The position numbers were made by a program, and so were the translations under genes. Shown here one piece after another: positions 8,484-15,921 of a stretch of 64,000 nucleotides of DNA. Position 1 is the first letter of the stretch; every line of letters starts with the position of its first letter. The notes under the pieces were generated by a model. It saw nothing but the letters and a program-made list of their open reading frames with translations, was not told where the DNA came from and made no database searches. Location: contig JANQQA010000027.1 of NCBI GenBank assembly GCA_028285205.1, positions 39,537 to 103,536 of the forward strand, read 5' to 3'. This DNA is from Bythopirellula sp. GTDB lineage: Bacteria > Planctomycetota > Planctomycetia > Pirellulales > Lacipirellulaceae.

Positions 8484-8506
8484 TTGATAACAAGTCTCAT
8501 TACCAA
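8484..8506. promoter_or_regulatory. Candidate Fur-like operator (imperfect inverted repeat)
   Basis: TTGATAAC (8484-8491) and ATTACCAA (8499-8506) form an inverted repeat with 6 of 8 positions matching, centred at 8495. Aligned with the classical 19-base Fur box, the core at 8486-8504 agrees at 13 of 19 positions by my hand count, including both GATAA and CATTA half-sites. It lies 149 bases before the TPR/hemP start and about 330 bases before the opposite TPR start. HemP genes are Fur-controlled in proteobacteria, which makes the match more meaningful. Binding itself is inference. Confidence 0.4.
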
Positions 8507-8654
8507 TAGGATATCGGCCGTCATTCGGGTGACAAGCCCAAACACTGACTTTTTTCAAGTTTTCTGTCTGACTCGCGCAAGCCCTTCATGCCAGCTAATC
8601 CAGACAGATTTGCTCAATCTCCCGCCAACCAACTGACGGACGGAATACAGACCA

Positions 8655-9434
8655 ATGGAAGATCGCAATTGCAAGACGGCTTGCCAGCGAGCAACGAAGC
8701 TTTTCAAGTCGGGCTTCACCAAGCCCGCCCTCGACATCACGGACCTGAGCCTCGCGGACAATTCCGATCAAGGTGAGTTGTGGTTGCTGCGTGCAACGAT
8801 CCTGCACTCCGAAGGGAAGTGGGCCGAAGCGCTTGTAGCAATTGAGACAGCCGCGGCGTTGATTCCACTCACACTTGGCGGCGAGCTTGTGCTGGCAGAT
8901 TGCTACTCGCAGATCGGCAAACACGAGCTTGCACTATCGTCATACGAGTATCTTTTCTCTCGGCAAACCTTACCGGTCAGTTTTTACGCTGGGCTCTATG
9001 CTGGATTCAAACGCGCGAATCGATTTGACCTCGCAATGTCCGCGTGTCGCAGGGCAATTGAACTTGCGCCGGAGAACGACGAGGCCTACTTCGGAATGGC
9101 ACACTGCATGTCGGCACTCGCTTATCCACCTCGGCAAATCACGGCGGTGCTGCAAAAGGCCGTTAACCTCGCACCCGACAAGACGCACTATCGGCTCTCA
9201 CTGGCCTTGCAATTGTCACTAACCAAGCGTCGGGTTCAGGCGTACGACGTATTGGCCAAACGAAAGCCGGAGATACTCAAGACTTTGACGTGCAGCTGTA
9301 TGGCACGTCAGCTTCTAGAACTGTGCGTCTGGGCCGGCGATCACGAGCGTTGTTCGCTGCTTGGTGGCGTCCTCGCCAAACTCAGCAATCAAAGCGAAGA
9401 GGTCACAGCCGATCAGGAGATTGGAAATGACTGA
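8655..9434 (+). CDS. TPR-repeat protein translationally coupled to hemP
   Basis: 259 residues, cytoplasmic, alpha-helical. TPR-like units run through the protein: G-E-L-W-L-L-R-A-T-I-L-H-S-E-G-K-W near 38-54, A-D-C-Y-S-Q-I-G-K-H-E-L-A-L near 81-94, and A-M-S-A-C-R-R-A-I-E-L-A-P-E-N-D-E-A near 125-142. A Cys pair (T-C-S-C) precedes the last helices. It aligns end to end with the divergent TPR protein at 7417-8154, so the two are old paralogues placed back to back. The last eight bases (ATGACTGA) overlap the hemP start, so HemP is probably made by translational coupling. A role in haem or iron handling follows only from that coupling. Confidence 0.8.
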   Translation: MEDRNCKTACQRATKLFKSGFTKPALDITDLSLADNSDQGELWLLRATILHSEGKWAEALVAIETAAALIPLTLGGELVLADCYSQIGKHELALSSYEYLFSRQTLPVSFYAGLYAGFKRANRFDLAMSACRRAIELAPENDEAYFGMAHCMSALAYPPRQITAVLQKAVNLAPDKTHYRLSLALQLSLTKRRVQAYDVLAKRKPEILKTLTCSCMARQLLELCVWAGDHERCSLLGGVLAKLSNQSEEVTADQEIGND

Positions 9435-9597
9435 TTCGAAGCCGAAACCGACGAGCGAGACGGCTGCTGCTCGCTCGGTGCGTGAAATCCGTTCCATCGA
9501 TCTGTTTAAGGGCGAACGCACCGTCGTAATCACGCACGAAGGCGAACAGTATCGTCTGATGATTACCCGCAATCAGAAACTAATTCTGCAGAAGTAG
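9427..9597 (+). CDS. hemP: Hemin uptake protein HemP family
   Basis: 56 residues. The N-terminal 20 residues are polar and probably flexible; the C-terminal part I-D-L-F-K-G-E-R, I-T-H-E-G-E-Q-Y-R-L and L-I-L-Q-K is the HemP/HmuP signature: a small beta-hairpin with a basic face. In proteobacteria HemP/HmuP is needed for expression of haem receptor genes and is induced by iron starvation. Here there is no TonB receptor or haem ABC transporter beside it; instead the start overlaps the TPR gene by eight bases. The start was chosen at the ATG at 9427 because the longer frame has no family resemblance upstream. Confidence 0.88.
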   Translation: MTDSKPKPTSETAAARSVREIRSIDLFKGERTVVITHEGEQYRLMITRNQKLILQK

Positions 9598-9622
9598 CCG
9601 AAGCAGCAGATTGCGATCTTCA

Positions 9623-9745
9623 ATGTGCATCAAAAACAAACCAAAGATTCAGCTCGAAGTTGGCTACTATCAGTGCAAGAAGTGTGGTGCTGTCGCGAGC
9701 AAGAAGAAGAAGCTGTGTAAGCCCAAGAAAGTGAAGACTGCGTAG
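9623..9745 (+). CDS. Tiny Lys-rich zinc-ribbon-like peptide (40 aa)
   Basis: Forty residues, starting M-C-I-K-N-K-P-K. C-K-K-C-G at residues 18-22 is a classical zinc knuckle; C32 and C2 could complete a four-ligand site. Eleven of the last 22 residues are Lys, which suggests contact with nucleic acid. It begins 25 bases after hemP on the same strand. Third-position use and the compact Cys pattern look like a real gene rather than noise, but no ribosome-binding site better than a weak GCGATC is visible. Function unknown; a ribosome- or RNA-associated role is a guess from the composition. Confidence 0.6.
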   Translation: MCIKNKPKIQLEVGYYQCKKCGAVASKKKKLCKPKKVKTA

Positions 9746-10171
9746 ACGCTTTTTTAGCCCGCGAAACCCGATTGTGGGGCTGGCCAAAAGTTGTGCTGGA
9801 ACCAGCATTCTGAATGTCGACAATTGGCAGCACGTGGTTCTTTGAAAACTTAACAACTCATCGGCCAGCGAATCGCATTACTCGCATATTGGCGACCCGC
9901 GCCGGCAGGCGTTCTGTGCGAATTCCAGAGCAAGGCAACAGCCGCTCCGTCGAGTTTTGCGTCAGAGACCTGAAAAGCAATAATGACTGCTTTTTGCGTT
10001 CGCCGCGCGCGGCGAAGCCCTTGTGCGAAGGCGCGGCCGATGAATTGACACAGCAAAAGGGAGGACTTTTGCGGTAAAATGTGCGTTATAAAAAGCAGAC
10101 GAGTGATGCAAAAGTCAGACTGCCAGCTAGATCGAGAAGAGTTCAGTTGCCTGACATTAACGAACTGACAC
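9746..10171. other. Intergenic region, no supported gene
   Basis: The plus-strand operon ends at 9745 and the minus-strand lipoprotein ends at 10172. Reading frames here give no protein-like sequence. A T-run (TTTTTT) follows the zinc-ribbon stop, but the hairpin before it is only three base pairs, so I do not call a terminator. The one notable structure is the 18-base palindrome listed separately. Confidence 0.5.
9999..10016. repeat. Perfect 18-base GC-rich palindrome
   Basis: TTCGCCGCG followed directly by its reverse complement, CGCGGCGAA. It stands in a non-coding gap between convergent genes. A perfect palindrome of this length would form a cruciform or a tight hairpin in RNA, and could be a dyad binding site; no U-run follows on the plus strand. 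Function unknown. Confidence 0.5.
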
Positions 10172-10600
10172 TCAGGGCTGACCAGTTCTCTCATCCGCAC
10201 TGGAAGTCAGCTTGAAGTCGTAGACGTTGTCGTCGGTAGCCGAAACTTCAGCACGCAATTCTGATCGACGATTGTAGCGTTCGGGAATGAAGTTGGTCGC
10301 GATGGCGGAACCCATCACAACCTTGGTGTCGGGGCCGATGTTGAGGGCCGAAATCTCGACGCGGCATTCGCCTTCCTTTGCCTGGGCGCGAAAACGGCCG
10401 TTTTCGATGGTTCCTGCGTCCGGCGCGAGGGATCGGTTCATCGGCACAAACAAGATGTCGCCCTGCGCAACAGGTTCCCCGTCGTAGGTGACCGTGCCCG
10501 ACACAGGGTAGGTTTGCGGGCCACTGGGCGCGCAGCCAACGTTGGTCAGCAGCAAATAGACGACTGAAATGGAAACAGATAATCCAGACTTCAGTCGCAT
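10172..10600 (-). CDS. Small lipoprotein with a transthyretin/carboxypeptidase-regulatory-like domain
   Basis: 142 residues. Signal peptide with a hydrophobic core and Cys at about residue 23 (L-T-N-V-G-C), so export and lipid attachment are likely. The body begins Y-P-V-S-G-T-V-T-Y-D-G-E-P-V-A-Q-G-D-I and continues with short beta-strands, the pattern of the Ig-like/transthyretin-like lipoproteins that planctomycetes keep beside DUF1559 genes. It starts 7 bases after the DUF1559 gene, so the two form an operon. Its job is unknown; a cell-surface partner of the pilin-like protein is an inference from the recurring pairing. Confidence 0.82.
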   Translation of the reverse strand: MRLKSGLSVSISVVYLLLTNVGCAPSGPQTYPVSGTVTYDGEPVAQGDILFVPMNRSLAPDAGTIENGRFRAQAKEGECRVEISALNIGPDTKVVMGSAIATNFIPERYNRRSELRAEVSATDDNVYDFKLTSSADERTGQP

Positions 10601-10607
10601 ATAAATC

Positions 10608-11597
10608 TCACTCGAAGTGCGTTGGATTCTCAGCTTGGTTGCGCGACCCGCTGGAGTTGTATGCCAATAGGTCTACCGAGTCCGCAATGAAATGAACCGA
10701 GCCGTCCGCCCGAGCCGCATGGACGCCACCGGGATGATAACTTCGGAGTGAGATGACGAGATTGTCTGCCCCCAATTGCTGGCACGGTGCCTGGACTTCT
10801 TCGATGCACCAGGTGAGTCGATCGCCAACGGACGAATTGGGTGGATAGAGCGTACTAAACAGAGAATTGCCCTGATGCGTGTTCCAGTATCGACCGCGGA
10901 GGTCGTGCTTCTGGGAGGAGGTGTTACCGCCCGAGCGTTGGGTACCCACGGCTCGATCATGGACCAGCACGATTTCACCCAGCAGCAGGGTGTTGCTGGT
11001 GCCGTCAGTGATTTCGGCGAGCCGCGTGTCTGAGTCAGCGTAGAAGATCCCGTTGCGGTCGCGACCCTGGCGATCTTCTCGTGGGTTGAACACGTCAGAC
11101 CCTGCACAGGCGACGTAGTTGCCGTGCCAACCCTGGGAGTTTTCAGGCGAGCCACCCGGCGATTGAGACCATCCGCCGGTCACCTGCTTCGGATTGGCGG
11201 GATCGGACGGGCACATGAAAGTAGCGATGGGTTGCCACCGCTGCGGCGTCCACCAAGATTCCCCGCCCGCAGCCAGATGTTCATCAAGTATCTGCCGGAG
11301 GGCAGACTGTTCGCAATGCGCGAGAATTTGATGAAACCAATTCTGCTTCGCTTTGTGCGAATTCGGAATTACTGCAAGGTCGCCATTCTGACCGAACGGG
11401 AGATGGTCATGGGCTTCCTCGTACATGACCATCGCCAAGGCGACCTGCCGGACGTTGTTCATGCACTGATTCCGCCGCGCCGATTCTCGCGCCGACTGTA
11501 CCGCCGGCAACAGCATCGCGACTAGCACCCCAATGATCGCGATCACCACCAAGAGTTCGACAAGGGTGAATGCAGCGGGGGCGGATCTTGTATGCAT
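10608..11597 (-). CDS. DUF1559 pilin-like protein
   Basis: 329 residues. The prepilin-type signal A-F-T-L-V-E-L-L-V-V-I-A-I-I-G-V-L is at residues 9-25, followed by P-A-V-Q-S-A-R-E-S-A-R-R. The body has the family's W-H-G-N-Y and T-S-N-T-L-L-L-G-E-I segments and ends with H-P-G-G-V-H-A-A-R-A-D-G-S-V-H-F. ATG at 11597 with AGGG upstream. It is upstream of, and probably cotranscribed with, the small lipoprotein. It shares architecture with the other DUF1559 protein of the window but is about 50 residues longer and clearly diverged. Confidence 0.93.
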   Translation of the reverse strand: MHTRSAPAAFTLVELLVVIAIIGVLVAMLLPAVQSARESARRNQCMNNVRQVALAMVMYEEAHDHLPFGQNGDLAVIPNSHKAKQNWFHQILAHCEQSALRQILDEHLAAGGESWWTPQRWQPIATFMCPSDPANPKQVTGGWSQSPGGSPENSQGWHGNYVACAGSDVFNPREDRQGRDRNGIFYADSDTRLAEITDGTSNTLLLGEIVLVHDRAVGTQRSGGNTSSQKHDLRGRYWNTHQGNSLFSTLYPPNSSVGDRLTWCIEEVQAPCQQLGADNLVISLRSYHPGGVHAARADGSVHFIADSVDLLAYNSSGSRNQAENPTHFE

Positions 11598-11805
11598 CTT
11601 GAATCCCTGGTCAGGTTGAGAAGGACCGGCGTTCAGACGCCCATTATACGAACAGCGGCTAATAACTCAACTTTAGCAGTCGATCGGCCTCTCGGATCGG
11701 AAATCACGCGTTCTAACTGTCGGTCGTCGTGACTCCCGCGCTCTTTCGGGATGCGGTTTCAAGTTGTGTTGCACGCCGAATTCGCCGTCAGTCCGCAGTC
11801 ATTCG

Positions 11806-12651
11806 TCATTGGAGGTCTTTCATGAGTTTGCCTTCCAGGAAAGGTTGCCATTGGGTGCCCCGTTTGGGGGCTACGAACCGTGGGATCGGTGCGTTTGCCT
11901 TTTCGATGATCGTGACATAGGGGTAGCAGTGGATCGACGCGATGTTGGATTGAAAAGCCGTGGTGTGGATGCCGTCGGGCTGGTAGGGCGTCATTTTGCT
12001 CAGACTGCTCGTCAAACCGTAGGCGAAAGCGTTGAAGCGTTCTAAATCGCCGCGAATGTCTTCACAGATGAAGACACCACCAGGACTCAGGTGGGGGAGC
12101 ATTTCTTCGAGCGTCGTGATCTGTTGCTCGTGCTCGTGTCCACCGTCATCGATGAGTACGTCGAGGCAAGGAACTTGCTTACGCACGTCACCCCAGAAGC
12201 TGCGATCTTCCTGATCGCCGATGAAGATCTTCGTGTGATCATTGGCGTAGCATTTGCAGTCCGCTTCGATGTCGACGCCGTAGAGTTGGCTTTGCTCGCC
12301 AAAGTAGTTGCGCAGCATGCGGAGGCCACCGCCACTGTAAACACCGACTTCCATGACGTGGACCTCGCGATCCATGAACTTTTGGAGATGGCGGTTGTAG
12401 ATGTCGAGGTAGTGGTCCCATTTCCAAACGCCAGGGCCCTCGACCAACGCATCGCAAAACTCCTGCATGCGATTTGGCATCGTAGGATAAGAGAATCGCG
12501 ATTCGTCGTCTGACTGCTGCCAGTTGCGACTGAAGTTGAAACCTCGTTGCGAGTACGGTACTGCCTCCAGCAACGATAACGCGAGTCGCGGCTGACGGAC
12601 GATGGCTTGAGCCAGCCGGAACAGGTCAGAGGCCTTCCGTGCGATAGACAT
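11806..12651 (-). CDS. Class I SAM-dependent methyltransferase (Methyltransf_24-like)
   Basis: 281 residues from the ATG at 12651; an in-frame ATG 27 codons earlier exists but the added residues look non-coding. The SAM-binding loop is E-V-G-V-Y-S-G-G-G-L near residues 77-86, followed by V-D-I-E-A-D after strand 2, and V-L-I-D-D-G-G-H-E-H near 145. The D-D-G-x-H motif and the W-K-W-D-H-Y region before motif I are typical of methyltransferases that act on sugars in natural-product and cell-surface glycan pathways (as in MycE-like enzymes); substrate assignment is an inference. It stands alone, with 208 bases to the DUF1559 gene. Confidence 0.85.
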   Translation of the reverse strand: MSIARKASDLFRLAQAIVRQPRLALSLLEAVPYSQRGFNFSRNWQQSDDESRFSYPTMPNRMQEFCDALVEGPGVWKWDHYLDIYNRHLQKFMDREVHVMEVGVYSGGGLRMLRNYFGEQSQLYGVDIEADCKCYANDHTKIFIGDQEDRSFWGDVRKQVPCLDVLIDDGGHEHEQQITTLEEMLPHLSPGGVFICEDIRGDLERFNAFAYGLTSSLSKMTPYQPDGIHTTAFQSNIASIHCYPYVTIIEKANAPIPRFVAPKRGTQWQPFLEGKLMKDLQ

Positions 12652-12913
12652 CAATAAAACCCCGAATGAGTTGAATGCGTGCGGCAGTCTACCCGGGACG
12701 GGCAGAACCGGATACTGTAACTCGCCAGCCAAGCCGAGGGAAGCGGCTGCACACTCAATGGTTCGAAGCGTTGCAAGTATGACAGAATCCGTTGCGAAGG
12801 CAGGAGTTTGGCTCGCACGATGGGCTCTCGAATCGCAGACGTACTAACTTAGAACACAACAGATTCTAGTGAAGGTCAGCGAATTTCTGCCGCGAACCGC
12901 GGGAAGACTGTGA

Positions 12914-15214
12914 CTACTGGGCCGGCCGCATGGGCCAATTCAAATGCTTGTGGAGAAAATCAAACGTACGCTGTCCGTTGATGGTGTGTGGCCCGACGAA
13001 ATACTCGATTTCTGTGCGATCGCCAATTCCAAGCTTTGCGGCGTACAGATGGCGAACTTTCGCGTATTCGTAGGCCACGGTCCAATCGTCCGCCACACCG
13101 TCGAAGTGTCCTCGCTCGACCATAAACGGCCGCGGTGCAATCAGCGCCGCCATTTCGGCATAGTTGAATGTGCTGCCGAGGTCGAACTCGAAGATCTCGT
13201 ACTCGCCCATCCCGACGTAGCTTCTGGGGTTGCGCGTCGAGGCGTTCTTGTCGACCCACTCGTTGAAGTCCGCCGAACAGATTGATAGGCAGTAGTCGGT
13301 AACCAGTGCCGGCACGCGCATCGCCGTCTTGCCGCCGTAGGAGAGTCCGTAGAAGCCGATCCGTTCTGGATCGACGAAATCTAGTCCCCGCAGCCAGTTG
13401 ACGATCTGCTGGTGCTGCGGGGTGATGACCGAGTAGAGTGTCTTTTTCAGTGGGTTTGCTTTACGCTGCAAAGTGCGGAAGCGATCGCCAAACAGATATA
13501 GATTCTGTGGTGCAAAGGTAATGAAGCCGCGCTCGGCCAATTGAGCGGAAAACGCTTGGTAGTATTGGCGACCGGGATCGCCGATCGTGTCTTGAGGGCG
13601 GCCTTCCAAACCGTGCTGAAAGACAACCACCGGCCGCTTCTCTCCTGGCTGCAAATCGTTTGGTAGCAACAGCAGGCCGTAGGCGATTACCTCCGGAAAG
13701 ACGTCCAGTACCACTTCATAGCAGGTCCAATGCGCTGTTTCCTTGAACTTGCGCGATCGAATATTGGGCGGCAACAGTTCATCATCAAATCGACCGATGA
13801 CTTCCTCGTAGAAGAAGTCACGCACTGGCTCCGCCGATTTCTCGTATGCTACCAGCGAAGTGAAATCAAACTGTGCCACAGTGTCCCGTTGCCGTACATA
13901 GTGACTCTCTCGGAGCAGTTGCTGATTGTGGCGGTCCAGTTCGTACACCTGTTGCGCGTGACGCGCTGCGGGATCCCATGAAGCGTATTTGCTTTCCGGT
14001 TGCTCTCTACTCGGTGATAGTGGCGCCTCGACTCGTAGCGCGCGAAGCAATGCGGCTACGGCGTCGTCGGTGCCATATGGGCCCTGACCGTCCTCGCTAT
14101 CTGCGCTGCTTGCGATGAGCTTAACATTCGTTGCCATTCCACTGCCTGTGAAAATCGCAGTTGCTCGATTAACTTCGCGACGAACATCAGCGAGTTGTGG
14201 CGACACCAAGCGAGCCGGCGCGCCACGACCACCAGATATCGTGGCTGTCGGCCCCTTGCACGCTTCGACGATGAGCGGACGGGGCGCGATCATGGCCGCC
14301 AACTCGGCGTCACCAAATTGCTCAAGCAGCCCAAACACGTTCCGATCGATAGGCTCCTGCCAGAGGTCTTCACGAGGAGCAAAATAGCCACTCACACAAG
14401 CCGCATCGATTCGCGAGTCCAGGGCCGCCGCGTAGAGACTCACCAAGCCCCCTTCACCCCACCCCATGATCCCGATAGGTGCGAAGTTCCGTTGTTCCTG
14501 TGAAGCCCAATCGACAAGCGCTAACACCTTTTGAAGTTCATAGGCCAGCAGTCCTCGCCCTAGTTCGAATGCGCTGCGATAGAGCCACTCGCGATTCGTT
14601 AGATTCGACATCCGCTCTTCGCGGTTAATCAGGAGCGGAACAATGACCTGGCAGCGATTCTCCGCCAGTCGTCGAGCGAATTGTGACTCGCGGGCCACTC
14701 CAGGTACGAGACCGACTAGCTGCTCCGGTAAAGTGCTGCAATCAGGTACGACAATCACAGTGGCCACGGGTTGGTCGGCCGTCGGTGACAATAGCAGTCC
14801 TCGCCCCGTGACATCGCCAAAGGCCGGCCAAGTGATCGCATAGACCTCGTAGCCATCGCCCTGCCCTACCAATGCTGGCCGGGATACGGTGCCTGCCAAC
14901 CTTAGTTCTGGCTCGGACGGACGAGCGTCGCGAACCCCGAGCCGATGTGCCATATGCTGTCGATTTGGCTCGATAGATTTCTGATAGGCTTCGGGCGAAG
15001 AAAAATCGCGTTGCCAGTACCCGCTCCGGCGGGCGATGGACTCCTCAAGCTCGTGCAGTAGAAACCGATCGACTCCCGCGACTAACTCAGAAGCAATGTC
15101 TCCGGTCAACTCGAGCGGGCGCGAATCTGGCAATCTGTCGAGCGATGCATGTTGAGCGCTGCCAATCGATGATAGCAGCAGGAAAAAGAATGTAGATCGG
15201 ATTGGGGAAATCAT
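12914..15214 (-). CDS. Secreted tandem alpha/beta hydrolase (acetyl-xylan-esterase/dienelactone-hydrolase-like), N-half inactive
   Basis: 766 residues from the ATG at 15214 (AGGG upstream; residues 1-20 are a signal peptide). The protein contains two hydrolase domains. The C-terminal one has the nucleophile elbow G-L-S-Y-G (Ser about 625), A-P-R-P-F-M-V-E and a late G-P-H-T-I with the probable catalytic His. The N-terminal one repeats the layout (A-P-R-P-L-I-V-E near 310) but its elbow is G-W-G-E-G (251-255), with Gly in place of Ser. This implies an old duplication with loss of catalysis in one copy. The family removes acyl groups from polysaccharides. The gene stands alone upstream of the sugar-catabolic genes. 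Confidence 0.8.
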   Translation of the reverse strand: MISPIRSTFFFLLLSSIGSAQHASLDRLPDSRPLELTGDIASELVAGVDRFLLHELEESIARRSGYWQRDFSSPEAYQKSIEPNRQHMAHRLGVRDARPSEPELRLAGTVSRPALVGQGDGYEVYAITWPAFGDVTGRGLLLSPTADQPVATVIVVPDCSTLPEQLVGLVPGVARESQFARRLAENRCQVIVPLLINREERMSNLTNREWLYRSAFELGRGLLAYELQKVLALVDWASQEQRNFAPIGIMGWGEGGLVSLYAAALDSRIDAACVSGYFAPREDLWQEPIDRNVFGLLEQFGDAELAAMIAPRPLIVEACKGPTATISGGRGAPARLVSPQLADVRREVNRATAIFTGSGMATNVKLIASSADSEDGQGPYGTDDAVAALLRALRVEAPLSPSREQPESKYASWDPAARHAQQVYELDRHNQQLLRESHYVRQRDTVAQFDFTSLVAYEKSAEPVRDFFYEEVIGRFDDELLPPNIRSRKFKETAHWTCYEVVLDVFPEVIAYGLLLLPNDLQPGEKRPVVVFQHGLEGRPQDTIGDPGRQYYQAFSAQLAERGFITFAPQNLYLFGDRFRTLQRKANPLKKTLYSVITPQHQQIVNWLRGLDFVDPERIGFYGLSYGGKTAMRVPALVTDYCLSICSADFNEWVDKNASTRNPRSYVGMGEYEIFEFDLGSTFNYAEMAALIAPRPFMVERGHFDGVADDWTVAYEYAKVRHLYAAKLGIGDRTEIEYFVGPHTINGQRTFDFLHKHLNWPMRPAQ

Positions 15215-15354
15215 GGTAGACCCTAGCCAAACGTTACGATGTCGACTTGCCTCCGACCGGTACACCTCGAGTTAGTCAATGCTTTGTCATGCCGACCAGT
15301 CACTCGCGTCAGCGAAGCCTACTGCCGACGACACTCGCGCAGAGTGGCGAGATG

Positions 15355-15921
15355 TCATCCGCGTGCCGCTTCGAGCAATTCGATCCACTTGCCGATGTAG
15401 TGACCATGGTCATGGTAAGTACGCCCGCTGACCAGGTTGCCGTCGACGACACAGGCCTCGTTGACGAATACGCCGCCACAGACCTCCAAGTCGAATTGGC
15501 ACTTGGGGACCGTTGCCATCCGTCGACCTTCGACGCAGCCTGCGTATGCGGGGATCTCGACTCCGTGGCAGACTGAGCAGATTGGCTTCTCTGTGGCGAA
15601 GAAGTGTTTTGTGATAGCTACCAGGTCCTCGTCATAACGAATGTACTCGGGCGCTCGGCCTCCGCTAAAAAAGATGCCTACGTAATCCTCCGGCTGTACT
15701 TCGGCAAAAGCAACGTCAGCGTCGATGGAGTAGCCTTCCCATTCTTTGGTGATGGTCCACCCCGGTTTCACTTCGTGAAGGACCATCTGGTACTTCCGCT
15801 TTTCAGGGGCGGCAATGACCGGAACAAAACCTGCCTCTTGCAGCCGGTAGACCGGGTACAGCGTGTCCATGGTCTCCGACGCGTCGCCAACGACTATCAG
15901 AACCTTGTTGTTCACAGACAT
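15355..15921 (-). CDS. DJ-1/PfpI family protein
   Basis: 188 residues. The Cys nucleophile elbow is S-V-C-H-G (Cys about 118) and the conserved Glu/Gly segment is F-F-S-G-G-R-A-P-E-Y near 84-93. Members of this superfamily act as glyoxalase III/deglycase-like enzymes, isocyanide hydratases or stress proteases; the exact reaction cannot be read here. The ATG at 15921 has TTTGGAG about 5 bases upstream, and the start overlaps the end of the TIM-barrel gene by 10 bases, so translation is coupled. A role in handling reactive sugar carbonyls would suit the neighbourhood (inference). Confidence 0.88.
   Translation of the reverse strand: MSVNNKVLIVVGDASETMDTLYPVYRLQEAGFVPVIAAPEKRKYQMVLHEVKPGWTITKEWEGYSIDADVAFAEVQPEDYVGIFFSGGRAPEYIRYDEDLVAITKHFFATEKPICSVCHGVEIPAYAGCVEGRRMATVPKCQFDLEVCGGVFVNEACVVDGNLVSGRTYHDHGHYIGKWIELLEAARG

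Larger units (their letters stand above)
8155..8654. other. 500-base divergent intergenic region between the two TPR operons
   Basis: No gene is visible. It must hold the promoters of both the leftward TPR/rpsD/flavodoxin operon and the rightward TPR/hemP operon. From about 8390 to 8520 the composition turns clearly AT-rich compared with the surroundings. That stretch contains a direct repeat (GCAAATGT at 8425 and 8443) and an inverted repeat centred at 8495, both listed separately. The left part, 8155-8380, is GC-rich and shows nothing I can name. Confidence 0.6.

Noticed and set aside
9743..9780. Possible intrinsic terminator after the zinc-ribbon peptide
   Set aside because: The hairpin before the T-run has only three base pairs; the longer AGCCC/GGGCT pairing has no T-run after it.
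9814..10077. 87-codon plus-strand open frame in the gap after the zinc-ribbon peptide
   Set aside because: No ribosome-binding site, no family resemblance, and it runs through the GC palindrome with Arg/Ala-rich low-complexity translation.
10045..10080. TTGACA followed by TAAAAT as a sigma70 promoter
   Set aside because: The spacing is 24 bases, too long for a promoter, and no gene starts downstream on the plus strand.
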